Shown piece by piece: positions 34,204 to 41,910 of a DNA stretch of 64,000 nt. The notes under the pieces were generated by a model. It searched no databases. It saw nothing but the letters and a program-made list of their open reading frames with translations, and was not told the origin of the DNA. The first letter of the stretch is position 1. Every line of letters starts with the position of its first letter. Source of the DNA: Lentzea atacamensis (GTDB lineage Bacteria > Actinomycetota > Actinomycetes > Mycobacteriales > Pseudonocardiaceae); the NCBI RefSeq assembly GCF_003269295.1, contig NZ_QLTT01000013.1, positions 124,001 through 188,000 on the forward strand. The letters run 5' to 3'. The translations under genes and the position numbers were made by a program.

Positions 34204-35391
34204 ATGACGCGCATCGAGACCATCGCAGTGCACGGCGGCCGCGACGACCTCGCGGAGCTCGGCGTGCACGCACCTCCCATCGACCTGTCCACCACCTACC
34301 CCGTGCCTGACCAGGCGCTCGGCGGGGAAGCACTGGGTGAGTGGGCCACGGGCGCGGCACAGGCCTCGTCGCCGGTGTACGCGCGGCTGCACAACCCGAC
34401 GGTCGCCCGGTTCGAGAAGGCGCTCGCCGGGCTCGAGCACACCGAGGCCGCCGTCGCGTTCGGCAGTGGCATGGCCGCGGTGACCGCGGTGATCCAGGCA
34501 GCGTGCGTGATGGCCGGAAAGCCGCACGTCATTGCCGTGCGGCCGCTCTACGGCGGCACCGACCACCTGCTGTCGTCCGGTCTCCTGGGCGTCTCCACCA
34601 CCTATGTCGAAGCAGGCCTCGTGTCCTCCGCGATCCGGCCGGACACCGGGCTGATCGTCGTCGAGACGCCGGCGAACCCGAACCTGGACCTGGTCGACAT
34701 CGACCACGTCGTGCGCCAGGCCGGTTCGGTGCCGGTGATGGTCGACAACACCTTCGCGACCCCGATCCTGCAGAACCCGGCCCTGCACGGTGCCTCGTAC
34801 GTGCTGCACTCCGGCACGAAGTACCTCGGCGGGCACGGCGACGTCCTCGGTGGCGTCGTGGCCTGCTCGGAAGCGCTGGCGGCGGCGTTGCGGCAGGTCA
34901 GGATCATCACCGGTGCCGTGCTGCACCCGCTCGGCGGCTACCTGCTGCACCGCGGCCTCGCGACCCTGCCGCTGCGCGTCGAGGCTGCCTCCCGCTCCGC
35001 CGCCGTGCTGGCCGCGCGGCTGGCCGAGCACGACGCCGTGGAGTTCGTGCGTTACCCGTCCGCGTCGCTGCAGATGCGGGGAACCGGCGCGATGATCGCG
35101 TTCGGCGTGCACGGCGACCCGACGTCGATCGTGCGGCGGCTCCGGCTGATCACGCCGGCCGTGTCGCTGGGCTCGGTCGACACCCTGATCGAGCACCCGT
35201 GGGCGCTCACTCACCGCCTAGTACCCGGTGAAGAACTGCGTGCATCGGGCGTTCCGGAGAATTTGCTTCGCATTTCCGTCGGGCTCGAGCACGTCGAGGA
35301 CATTTGGAACGACCTGAACAGCGCGTTGTGTGACGTCGATTACGTTAAGCCTTCCCCAGGTGATTACTTGGTGATGACCGCCACTCACTAA
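34204..35391 (+). CDS. Trans-sulfuration PLP enzyme (methionine gamma-lyase/cystathionine lyase type)
   Basis: The 395-residue Cys/Met-metabolism enzyme has the PLP lysine K206 in SGTKYLGGHGD, the phosphate-binding FGSGMAAVTA and the VETPANPNLDLVDI block. LRASGVPENLLRISVGLEHVED near the end is the family C terminus; about 20 further residues (after SAL) are unusual. Methionine gamma-lyase, homocysteine lyase or cystathionine gamma-lyase activities cannot be separated by eye. The divergent Lrp regulator and the following amino-acid permease argue for amino-acid catabolism rather than biosynthesis. A terminator follows. Confidence 0.86.
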   Translation: MTRIETIAVHGGRDDLAELGVHAPPIDLSTTYPVPDQALGGEALGEWATGAAQASSPVYARLHNPTVARFEKALAGLEHTEAAVAFGSGMAAVTAVIQAACVMAGKPHVIAVRPLYGGTDHLLSSGLLGVSTTYVEAGLVSSAIRPDTGLIVVETPANPNLDLVDIDHVVRQAGSVPVMVDNTFATPILQNPALHGASYVLHSGTKYLGGHGDVLGGVVACSEALAAALRQVRIITGAVLHPLGGYLLHRGLATLPLRVEAASRSAAVLAARLAEHDAVEFVRYPSASLQMRGTGAMIAFGVHGDPTSIVRRLRLITPAVSLGSVDTLIEHPWALTHRLVPGEELRASGVPENLLRISVGLEHVEDIWNDLNSALCDVDYVKPSPGDYLVMTATH

Positions 35392-35407
35392 GGTCCCAAC
35401 GCATCAG

Positions 35408-35445
35408 CGCGTCGGGGCGCGGGAGGTTCCGACGCGAGCATTTTT
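35408..35445 (+). terminator. Intrinsic terminator after the PLP lyase gene
   Basis: CGCGTCGG and CCGACGCG form an 8-bp stem with a 13-nt loop, followed by AGCATTTTT. It lies before the permease gene, which therefore either has its own promoter or depends on read-through. Confidence 0.7.
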
Positions 35446-35467
35446 CCGTTTCGGAAGGAACCTCCTA

Positions 35468-36874
35468 GTGAGTTCTGTGGAAACTGATGCGGACGGCTAC
35501 ACCAAGTCGCTGAGCAAGCGTCAGGTGCAGATGATCGCCATTGGTGGCGCGATCGGCGTCGGCCTCTTCCTGGGCGCGGGCGGACGCCTCGCCGCGGCGG
35601 GGCCGTCGCTGATCCTGTCGTACGCGGTGTGCGGTCTCGCGGCGTTCTTCGTCATGCGCGCGCTGGGCGAGCTGGTGCTGCACCGCCCGGTCGCAGGCAG
35701 CTTCGTGGAGTACGCCCGCGAGTTCATCGGCCCGTGGGCGGGCTTCACCTCCGGCTGGATGTACTGGGTGAACTGGGCGATGACCGGCATCGCCGAGATC
35801 ACCGCCGTCGCGATCTACATGCACAAGTGGTTCCCGGACCTGCCGCAGTGGATCACCGCGCTCGTCGCCCTGGTGGTCCTGGTGGCCATCAACATGCTGT
35901 CGGTGAAGCTGTTCGGTGAGCTGGAGTTCTGGTTCTCCGTCATCAAGGTGACCGCGATCGTCGTCTTCCTGGTCACCGGTGTCGGCCTGGTGATCGGCGC
36001 CGCGGACATCGGAGGCACCACGGCGTCCGTCAGCAACACCCTGGGCCACGGCGGCCTGTTCCCGGCCGGCTTCGGCGTCGCCCTGATGACCCTGCAGGCC
36101 GTCGTCTTCGCCTACGCGGCCATCGAGCTCGTCGGCATCGCGGCCGGCGAGACCAAGGACCCCGAGAAGATCATGCCGCGCGCCATCAACGGCGTCGTCT
36201 ACCGCATCGCGATCTTCTACGTCGGTTCGGTGCTGCTGCTCACGATGTTGTTGCCGTGGCACCACTTCACCGGCACCGAGTCGCCGTTCGTGACCGTGTT
36301 CTCGGCACTGGGCATCCCGGCGGTCGGCGACATCATGAACGCCGTCGTGCTGACCGCCGCGCTGTCGTCGTGCAACTCGGGTCTGTACTCCACCGGCCGC
36401 ATCCTGCGGTCGCTGGCGCAGAAGGGTGAGGCCCCGGCCTTCACCGGCAAGATGAACTCCCGGCACGTGCCCTACGGCGGCATCCTCTTCACCGGTGTCG
36501 CGTACCTGTTCGGCGTGGTGCTCAACTACATCGTGCCCAAGGACGCGTTCGACATCGCGATCGCCATCGCGTCGCTGGGCGTCGTGTCGACGTGGGCCAC
36601 GCTGATCATCTGCCAGATGAAACTGCGGCAGAAGGCGTTGAAGGGCGAGGTGCAGCGGCCCTCGTACCGGATGCCCGGCGCGCCGTACACGGGCTGGCTG
36701 ACGCTCGCGTTCCTCGCGCTGGTGGTCGGGCAGATGGCCTTCTCGTCCGGTCACGCGGAGCGGATCGCGTTCTGGTCGATCCCAGGCCTCGCTCTCGTGC
36801 TGTTCCTGGGGTGGCGCTACGTGAAGTCGCGTCAGCCGGCCGCGGCGCAGGAGCAGCTCGTCACCGTCGACTGA
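35468..36874 (+). CDS. Amino-acid permease of the APC superfamily
   Basis: This 468-residue transporter of about 12 helices starts with the AAT-family signature IAIGGAIGVGLFLGAGGRLA and has VAGSFVEYAREFIGPWAG and ELVGIAAGETKDPEKIMPRA, as in the AnsP/GabP/CycA group of proton-coupled importers. Substrate unknown; the lyase next door suggests a sulfur or branched-chain amino acid. A GGAAGGAACC sequence precedes the GTG. The terminator between the two genes suggests partly independent expression. A hairpin follows the gene. Confidence 0.88.
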   Translation: MSSVETDADGYTKSLSKRQVQMIAIGGAIGVGLFLGAGGRLAAAGPSLILSYAVCGLAAFFVMRALGELVLHRPVAGSFVEYAREFIGPWAGFTSGWMYWVNWAMTGIAEITAVAIYMHKWFPDLPQWITALVALVVLVAINMLSVKLFGELEFWFSVIKVTAIVVFLVTGVGLVIGAADIGGTTASVSNTLGHGGLFPAGFGVALMTLQAVVFAYAAIELVGIAAGETKDPEKIMPRAINGVVYRIAIFYVGSVLLLTMLLPWHHFTGTESPFVTVFSALGIPAVGDIMNAVVLTAALSSCNSGLYSTGRILRSLAQKGEAPAFTGKMNSRHVPYGGILFTGVAYLFGVVLNYIVPKDAFDIAIAIASLGVVSTWATLIICQMKLRQKALKGEVQRPSYRMPGAPYTGWLTLAFLALVVGQMAFSSGHAERIAFWSIPGLALVLFLGWRYVKSRQPAAAQEQLVTVD

Positions 36875-36893
36875 CCGAAGTCGGGTGATTGAT

Positions 36894-36928
36894 CGCGAGC
36901 CGTCCCCTCACGAAGGGGGCGGCTCGCG
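36894..36928 (+). terminator. Terminator-like hairpin after the permease gene
   Basis: CGCGAGCCG-TCCCC pairs with GGGGG-CGGCTCGCG around a small loop, a very stable GC hairpin. There is no good T-tract, so termination may be factor-assisted. Confidence 0.6.
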
Positions 36929-36989
36929 GCTTTCACCCGGCCGGGCGGCTGAAAGCGCGGAAAACGGCGCGAAGGAGCAGCCTGATTCC

Positions 36990-37286
36990 ATGACAACGAG
37001 CCACATGGAGCACCGCGAGCACTCTCACCGGCACGGCGAGGGCTGCGGACACGTCGGGGTGCCGCACAGCGACCACGTCGACTACGTCCACGACGGGCAC
37101 CTGCACCGGGAGCACGACGGTCACTTCGACGAGTGCGAGCCGGAAGGTCACAACGAGCACGGTGCGCACGACCACGCGCACGGCGACGGGTGCGGGCACG
37201 TGGCGGTCCCGCACGCCGACCACGTCGACTACGTCCACGACGGACATCGCCACGCGGAACACGACGGGCACTACGACGAGCACTGA
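36990..37286 (+). CDS. Histidine-rich putative metal-binding protein with duplicated module
   Basis: The 98-residue protein contains 27 histidines. It is built of two tandem copies of about 33 residues, each beginning HG-E/D-GCGHV and continuing [14 protein letters not shown], then EHDGHxDE. Conserved Cys and His suggest zinc, nickel or cobalt binding, as storage or chaperone. Related actinobacterial proteins, as I recall them, usually have one module. No signal peptide or TM helix. GAAGGAG lies 12 nt before the ATG, slightly far. It lies 80 nt before pdxT but nothing links it to PLP synthesis. Confidence 0.75.
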   Translation: MTTSHMEHREHSHRHGEGCGHVGVPHSDHVDYVHDGHLHREHDGHFDECEPEGHNEHGAHDHAHGDGCGHVAVPHADHVDYVHDGHRHAEHDGHYDEH

Positions 37287-37366
37287 GCGGTACGGCCCCG
37301 GCTCGCGGTCACACCGCCGGGCCGGGGCCTGCCAGCGGGCTGACCAGGCTCAAATATGCTGGTGGC

Positions 37367-37993
37367 ATGGTTGTCACCGCCCCACCCGTCATCGGCGTGC
37401 TCGCCCTGCAGGGCGACGTCCAGGAGCACCTGGTCTCGCTGGCCAAGTGCGACGTCACCGCACGCCCCGTCCGCCGCCCGGAAGAGCTCGACGAGCTCGA
37501 CGGCATCGTCATCCCCGGCGGCGAGTCGACGACCATCAGCAAGCTGCTCGACAACTTCGGGCTGCTCGAGCCGCTGCGGGCCAAGATCAAGGCGGGCTTC
37601 CCCGCGTACGGGTCGTGCGCGGGCATGATCCTGCTGGCCAACAACGTGCTGGACGGCCGTGAGGACCAGCACCAACTCGGTGGCCTGGACGTCACCGTGC
37701 GCCGCAACGCGTTCGGCAGGCAGATCGACTCGTTCGAGACGGACCTCGACCTGGCGGGCGAGACCGTTCACGCCGTGTTCATCCGCGCACCCTGGGTGGA
37801 GGCGGTGAGCAGCGAGGTCGAGGTCCTCGCTACGGTGCCTGTTACGGCTGAGGCGGGGGATGCCGCCGGTAGGATCGTCGCGGTCAGGCAGGGCAACGTG
37901 CTGGCGACGGCGTTCCACCCGGAGCTCACGGGCGACGAGCGCGTTCACCGCCTGTTCGTTGACATGGTCCGAGGTTCGACGGAGGAGAAATGA
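37367..37993 (+). CDS. pdxT: Pyridoxal 5'-phosphate synthase glutaminase subunit PdxT
   Basis: The 208-residue class I glutamine amidotransferase delivers ammonia to PdxS. The catalytic triad is C84 ([10 protein letters not shown]), H184 and E186 (FHPELTGDE); [12 protein letters not shown] and IPGGESTT are family signatures. A TATGCT -10 box lies 6 nt before the ATG, so the mRNA is probably leaderless. Its stop overlaps the yebC ATG by 4 nt. Separation from pdxS by 12.6 kb is unusual. Confidence 0.95.
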   Translation: MVVTAPPVIGVLALQGDVQEHLVSLAKCDVTARPVRRPEELDELDGIVIPGGESTTISKLLDNFGLLEPLRAKIKAGFPAYGSCAGMILLANNVLDGREDQHQLGGLDVTVRRNAFGRQIDSFETDLDLAGETVHAVFIRAPWVEAVSSEVEVLATVPVTAEAGDAAGRIVAVRQGNVLATAFHPELTGDERVHRLFVDMVRGSTEEK

Positions 37994-38739
37994 GCGGCCA
38001 CTCAAAGTGGGCGACCACCAAGCACAAGAAGGCCGCCATTGACGCCAAGCGCGGCAAGCTCTTCGCGCGGCTGATCAAGAACATCGAGGTGGCCGCCCGC
38101 ACCGGCGGCGGCGACCCGGACGGCAACCCGACGCTCTACGACGCGATCCAGAAGGCCCGCAAGAACTCGGTGCCGCTCGACAACATCGAGCGCGCCCGCA
38201 AGCGCGGCGGCGGCGAGGAAGCCGGCGGCGCCGACTGGCAGACGATCATGTACGAGGGCTACGGCCCCAACGGTGTCGCGGTGCTCATCGAGTGCCTCAC
38301 GGACAACCGGAACCGCGCCGCCACCGAGGTCCGCACGGCGATGACGCGCAACGGCGGTTCGATGGCCGACCCCGGCTCGGTGTCGTACATGTTCAGCCGC
38401 AAGGGCGTCGTGATCGTGCCGAAGGCGGGCACGACCGAGGACGACGTGATGATGGCCGTGCTGGAAGCGGGTGCCGAGGAGGTCAACGACCTGGGCGAGG
38501 CCTTCGAGGTCGTGTCCGAGGCCGGTGACCTGATTCCGGTCCGCAAGGCGCTGCAGGACGCCGGCATCGACTACGAGTCGGCCGAGTCGAGCTTCCTGCC
38601 GTCGGTCTCCGTGCAGCTGGAGGCCGAGGGCGCGAAGAAGATCTTCAAGCTGATCGACGCGCTGGAGGACTGCGACGACGTGCAGAACGTCTTCGCGAAC
38701 TTCGACGTGTCGGACGAGGTCATGGCCGAGGTCGGCTGA
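37990..38739 (+). CDS. yebC: YebC/PmpR-family protein
   Basis: This 249-residue protein of the YebC family begins [20 protein letters not shown] and has the typical three-domain length. Family members bind DNA or, as YebC2, help the ribosome through proline stretches. It is coupled to pdxT by an ATGA overlap, the same order as in Mycobacterium, where ruvCAB follow; here ruvC does not follow, and a terminator and accessory genes come next. The fold is intact with no missing segment. Confidence 0.95.
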   Translation: MSGHSKWATTKHKKAAIDAKRGKLFARLIKNIEVAARTGGGDPDGNPTLYDAIQKARKNSVPLDNIERARKRGGGEEAGGADWQTIMYEGYGPNGVAVLIECLTDNRNRAATEVRTAMTRNGGSMADPGSVSYMFSRKGVVIVPKAGTTEDDVMMAVLEAGAEEVNDLGEAFEVVSEAGDLIPVRKALQDAGIDYESAESSFLPSVSVQLEAEGAKKIFKLIDALEDCDDVQNVFANFDVSDEVMAEVG

Positions 38740-38753
38740 CCGCGAGCTGTACG

Positions 38754-38793
38754 ACGGCCCCGTACCCGATCATCGGTGCGGGGCTGTCTTTTT
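38754..38793 (+). terminator. Intrinsic terminator after yebC
   Basis: ACGGCCCCG pairs with CGGGGCTGT (9 bp, one G-U) around a 16-nt loop and is followed by CTTTTT. It overlaps the 3' end of the convergent DUF397 gene. Confidence 0.75.
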
Positions 38794-38940
38794 GATGGTG
38801 CTCAGGAACGCCGACCACGCCTCCGCGCTCACGGACAGGTGCGCGGTCGGCGCCTTGCTGTCCCGGATTCCAACGCCACGGCCGATCTCCACGCAGTCAG
38901 CACCGCTACCGCTGTAGCTGCTCTTGCGCCAGACGGTCAT
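38770..38940 (-). CDS. DUF397 small protein, partner of the XRE-DUF5753 regulator
   Basis: The 56-residue protein MTVWRKSSYSGSGADCVEIG is a typical DUF397 member, continuing with VGIRDSKAP and ending with the WSAFL helix. DUF397 proteins form functional pairs with XRE-DUF5753 regulators (WhiJ/Scr1-like, proposed as antitoxin/toxin-like modules). Its ATG shares one base with the stop of the upstream regulator gene (TGATG), so translation is coupled. Confidence 0.85.
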   Translation of the reverse strand: MTVWRKSSYSGSGADCVEIGRGVGIRDSKAPTAHLSVSAEAWSAFLSTIKKTAPHR

Positions 38941-39776
38941 CAGTTGCCCTCCAAGATGTTGTCGATCACCGCCCTCGATTGTTCCTCATCCGAAGCAACG
39001 GCAGCGAGCTTCTTGAGGGTGGTCTCGTACACCTCGACGGTGTCGGCGTCGTCGAGGAAGAGGCAGCGGTTCAGGGTCTCCAGATAGACCACGGTCGGAA
39101 ACTTCGCGAACTCCATCACGTAGAAGCCGCCTGACGTTCCTGCGTGGATCCCAGCTGACGCCGGGATGATCCGGATGCTGATGTACGAACGCACGGACAC
39201 CCTCAGCAGGTGAGCCAACTGCTCACGCCAGACCTCGACACCGCCCACCTGCAGCCGCAGCGCGAACTCGTGCACGTAGAACACGAACTGGCGGCTACCG
39301 TCCAGGATCTTCGCCCGAGCACTCCGTGCCGCGGCGACCGTGGGGACATCGGCAGCTTCGATCACCGGCGAGGCCGCGGTGACGACGTAGGCGTACTCGG
39401 GGATCTGGAGCACGCCAGGCACGAGAGTCGGCGACCAAGCGATGATCTTCTTCGCGCTCTTCTCGTGCTCGATGAAAGTGCGTACCTGGTCCGGCACGCC
39501 ATCCTCCGGGAACTGGAGCCAGCCCTTCTCCCCGGACTCCAGGAACAGTGCGATCAGGTGGCTGCGTTCCTCGACCGTGGCTTGGCAGAACGCCAGCAGT
39601 TCCCGGACTTCCATCTCGCTGACGCCACCCTTGCCCGCCAGCAGATCGGAGATCTTGGCCTCCTGCCAGCCGAGCAGCTCGGCGATTCTGCGCTGGGTCA
39701 GGCCGGTTCGTTCGATGATCTTGCGGACTCCGTTGCCGAACTCTCGGCCCACCACGCTGGATGACCTCTTGGGCAT
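38940..39776 (-). CDS. XRE-family regulator with DUF5753 domain
   Basis: The 278-residue protein has an N-terminal helix-turn-helix (LTQRRIAELLGWQEAKISDL) and a DUF5753 domain (TLVPGVLQIPEYAYVV, ISIRIIPASAGIHAG, YLETL). It is followed directly by its DUF397 partner, the classical two-gene arrangement seen in many copies in filamentous actinobacteria and linked to development or antibiotic production in Streptomyces. The ATG before PKRSSSVVGREFGNGVRK fits the family. Compare the orphan copy at the left end of the window. Confidence 0.9.
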   Translation of the reverse strand: MPKRSSSVVGREFGNGVRKIIERTGLTQRRIAELLGWQEAKISDLLAGKGGVSEMEVRELLAFCQATVEERSHLIALFLESGEKGWLQFPEDGVPDQVRTFIEHEKSAKKIIAWSPTLVPGVLQIPEYAYVVTAASPVIEAADVPTVAAARSARAKILDGSRQFVFYVHEFALRLQVGGVEVWREQLAHLLRVSVRSYISIRIIPASAGIHAGTSGGFYVMEFAKFPTVVYLETLNRCLFLDDADTVEVYETTLKKLAAVASDEEQSRAVIDNILEGN

Positions 39777-39903
39777 GGAGGAACGCTAGGAGCCGAAGCC
39801 GGATGGACTCCATCGTTTCCGGCCAAATCTGCCTGAAGGTGGGAGTCTTGGAGCAGCTCTAAGCAGGCCTAAGGCACAGAAACGGTGCCGTAGGGTGGAT
39901 GCC

Positions 39904-40404
39904 GTGCTTTCCGACGAAGACATCGAACTGCGGGCCCGGCTGCTCTCCGCCGCCGACCGGCACGGCCACACCAACATCGTCGTGAACCCGGACGCCGAGG
40001 GCGCGGGCTACGTGTTCTCGGTGGGGGCGTGGCGGCGGTTCGGCGTCGCGGAGGCCGTCGTGATCGGGCTGCCGCAGGGCATGGGCGAGAACCTGATCAA
40101 CCTGTACGTGCGGCGGGCGAGCAGCGGCGAGCGGTTCGTGCCCGGCCAGCTGTACCACGACTTCTTCGAGGGCGTGCCCGTCACGTTCGAGCGCGTCTAC
40201 AAGGGCTACTACCCGGAGTTCTTCGGCAGCGCGTACCTGCTCTACGACGGGTCGGACTTCGCCGCCGTGCAGATCATCGTGCCGACGCCGCAGGGGCACT
40301 GGCCGTGGCAGCCCGACGCGCCGGAGGGGTTCCACGACCACCAGCTGATCCTCACGGAAAGCGGTGTGCCGGAGAGCTGGACACCGGGGGTCACCGGGCC
40401 GTGA
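39904..40404 (+). CDS. DUF4262-domain protein
   Basis: The 166-residue protein shows the DUF4262 pattern: GYVFSVGAWRRFGVAEAVVIGL near residue 35, a central YHDFFEGVPVTFERV and the closing VQIIVPTPQGHWPWQPDAPEG. Function unknown. The GTG at 39904 is preferred because a TAGGGT -10 box ends 7 nt upstream, indicating a leaderless mRNA; a GTG three codons earlier overlaps that box. Its stop overlaps the GTG of the acetyltransferase by 4 nt, forming a two-gene operon. Confidence 0.78.
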   Translation: MLSDEDIELRARLLSAADRHGHTNIVVNPDAEGAGYVFSVGAWRRFGVAEAVVIGLPQGMGENLINLYVRRASSGERFVPGQLYHDFFEGVPVTFERVYKGYYPEFFGSAYLLYDGSDFAAVQIIVPTPQGHWPWQPDAPEGFHDHQLILTESGVPESWTPGVTGP

Positions 40405-40904
40405 ACATCCATCTCGGACCATTGAGGCCCGCACACGCCGGTGAACTGCTCACGGTGCAGAAGGCCGCGTACGTGAGCGAGGCCAGGCGCTATGCCATGT
40501 GGGAGCTCCCGCCGCTGATCGAGACACTCGACGAGATCAACCGGCACATCGAGTCCGGTATGCCGGCCATCGGGGCGTGGGACGGGCATCGGCTCGTGGG
40601 TTCTGTCCGCGGCAACGTGGCCGGTGAGCGCATGGAGGTCGCGCGGTTGTCGGTCGCGCCGGACATGGGCGGCCGCGGCATCGGGCGGCGCCTGCTCAGA
40701 GAGATCACGGAGACCGCGCCCGCGGACGTGCGGGTGGTGTGGCTGTTCACCGGCGGCGAGAGCGCGGGAAGCCTGGGCCTGTACGAGAGCGAGGGGTTCG
40801 TCAGGGTGGACGAACGCCAGGACGACTTCGGGATCCGGGTCACGCTGGAGAAGACGGTCATCCGGCGTTCAGCGGCTCGCCACGAGACCCTGGCAGGCTT
40901 CTGA
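40401..40904 (+). CDS. GNAT-family N-acetyltransferase
   Basis: The 167-residue protein has the GNAT acetyl-CoA loop R/Q-x-x-G-x-G/A as MGGRGIGRRLL near residue 90, preceded by VARLSVAPD and followed by SLGLYESEGF. The substrate is not predictable. Translational coupling to the DUF4262 gene suggests a shared role, which is unknown. The C terminus runs about 10 residues beyond the last family strand. A strong hairpin follows the gene. Confidence 0.85.
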   Translation: MNIHLGPLRPAHAGELLTVQKAAYVSEARRYAMWELPPLIETLDEINRHIESGMPAIGAWDGHRLVGSVRGNVAGERMEVARLSVAPDMGGRGIGRRLLREITETAPADVRVVWLFTGGESAGSLGLYESEGFVRVDERQDDFGIRVTLEKTVIRRSAARHETLAGF

Positions 40905-40971
40905 AGCGGTCCACCCACGACCACTCACCGGTGCGGACGTCGATCACACGTCGGCTGATCCGTCCGGCACC

Positions 40972-41005
40972 CGCCGGCCCCGGCGCATCCGCGCCGGGGC
41001 CGGCG
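40972..41005 (+). terminator. Strong GC-rich terminator-like hairpin
   Basis: GCCGGCCCCGGCGC-ATCC-GCGCCGGGGCCGGC is a perfect 14-bp stem (15 with the flanking pair) and 4-nt loop, downstream of the acetyltransferase gene. No T-tract follows. Confidence 0.65.
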
Positions 41006-41138
41006 CTGTGCGGAGACCGAATCGTTGTCCGGACCTCGTTGTCCGCTCAACGCGCCTCGACACCGGACAACGGCCAACCGGTAGAAATGCGGTGCGGCCA
41101 GCCAGTCCGGGGGGATCTGGGGGCGCGACCGGGGGAGG

Positions 41139-41185
41139 AGCGCCCCGCCTCGCAGGAGGCAGAGGGGGATGCGAAGCGGGGCGCT
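41139..41185 (-). terminator. Inverted repeat downstream of the DinB-like gene
   Basis: AGCGCCCCGC and GCGGGGCGCT are 10-bp arms separated by 27 nt, just after the stop of the minus-strand gene. In the stretch between the two hairpins a further pair, CGTTGTCCGG/CCGGACAACG, is visible but no gene is seen. Confidence 0.45.
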
Positions 41186-41198
41186 TCAAGTACCCGGC

Positions 41199-41762
41199 CT
41201 ACGGCTTGCGACCGAGAAGGCCTATCAGTCGTGTCTGGTCGTCCGCGTCCGGCGCCACCGGTACCGGCGAGTCGAACATCGGGCTCGCGCTCCACTCGTC
41301 GACGCTCTGCTCCACGTACTTCAGCACCGTCGAGGCCAGGTCCGCGTCGATCTGCTCGTCGGCGCCGATCGAGCGCGCCAGGTCCCACGCGTGCACGGCG
41401 AGGTCCGTGGTCATCTGCCAGCAGTACTCCTCGGCGCCGATCACGCCGGACGACACGTGCACCTGCTTCGACAACGCGGACGGCTCCAGCCACGCCTCGC
41501 GCGCCGCCGCGGCCGCGACCACCCAGGACACCAGCGGATCATCGCCCAGGTTGTCGTGGTCGAACCGGTCGCCGACCTGGCTGACGGTGCACCCGGCGAG
41601 CAGCTCCGGGGCCCAGAGCTGTTCGTAGACGAGATGACCGACCAGGTCTCTGACCGACCACTCCCGGCAAGGCGTCCCGAGCGCCCACTGATCCGGTGCG
41701 ATCTCCCGCACCCGCTTGTCGAACTCCGTCATCGCTAGTCCGTGCGCCTGGATCAAGTCCAC
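41199..41762 (-). CDS. TIGR03086-type DinB/maleylpyruvate isomerase-like protein
   Basis: The 187-residue four-helix protein has the MDMPI_N/DinB pattern: PCREWSVRDLVGHLVYEQ with the first metal histidine, and TTDLAVHAWDLARSIG with the second and third ligands. This actinobacterial family includes mycothiol-dependent enzymes such as maleylpyruvate isomerase; this TIGR03086-like member has no assigned substrate. The GTG start is the only in-frame start before the helix. It is divergent from the peptide transporter gene. Confidence 0.83.
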   Translation of the reverse strand: MDLIQAHGLAMTEFDKRVREIAPDQWALGTPCREWSVRDLVGHLVYEQLWAPELLAGCTVSQVGDRFDHDNLGDDPLVSWVVAAAAAREAWLEPSALSKQVHVSSGVIGAEEYCWQMTTDLAVHAWDLARSIGADEQIDADLASTVLKYVEQSVDEWSASPMFDSPVPVAPDADDQTRLIGLLGRKP

Positions 41763-41910
41763 CTGAGCAGTGCATCAAATCCTGCCCAAGTGCGCACCCC
41801 GGCGTGAGAGTTGGGCCACTCGGACGCAACCCCGACTGCAAACCGTACGGGCGTTCGGCGTAATGTGCGTCGAATCCGCCGTGACATCGTTGACACGAGA
41901 GGACGATGAC

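Noticed and set aside
34204-35391. The Cys/Met-type PLP enzyme as the missing EgtE
   Set aside because: EgtE belongs to a different PLP group (class V-like); this one has the trans-sulfuration signature and sits with Lrp and a permease far from the egt cluster.
37162-37662. Plus-strand frame starting in the His-rich gene and running into pdxT
   Set aside because: Different frame from both real genes and becomes Arg/Ala/Pro-rich; pdxT has its own promoter and start.
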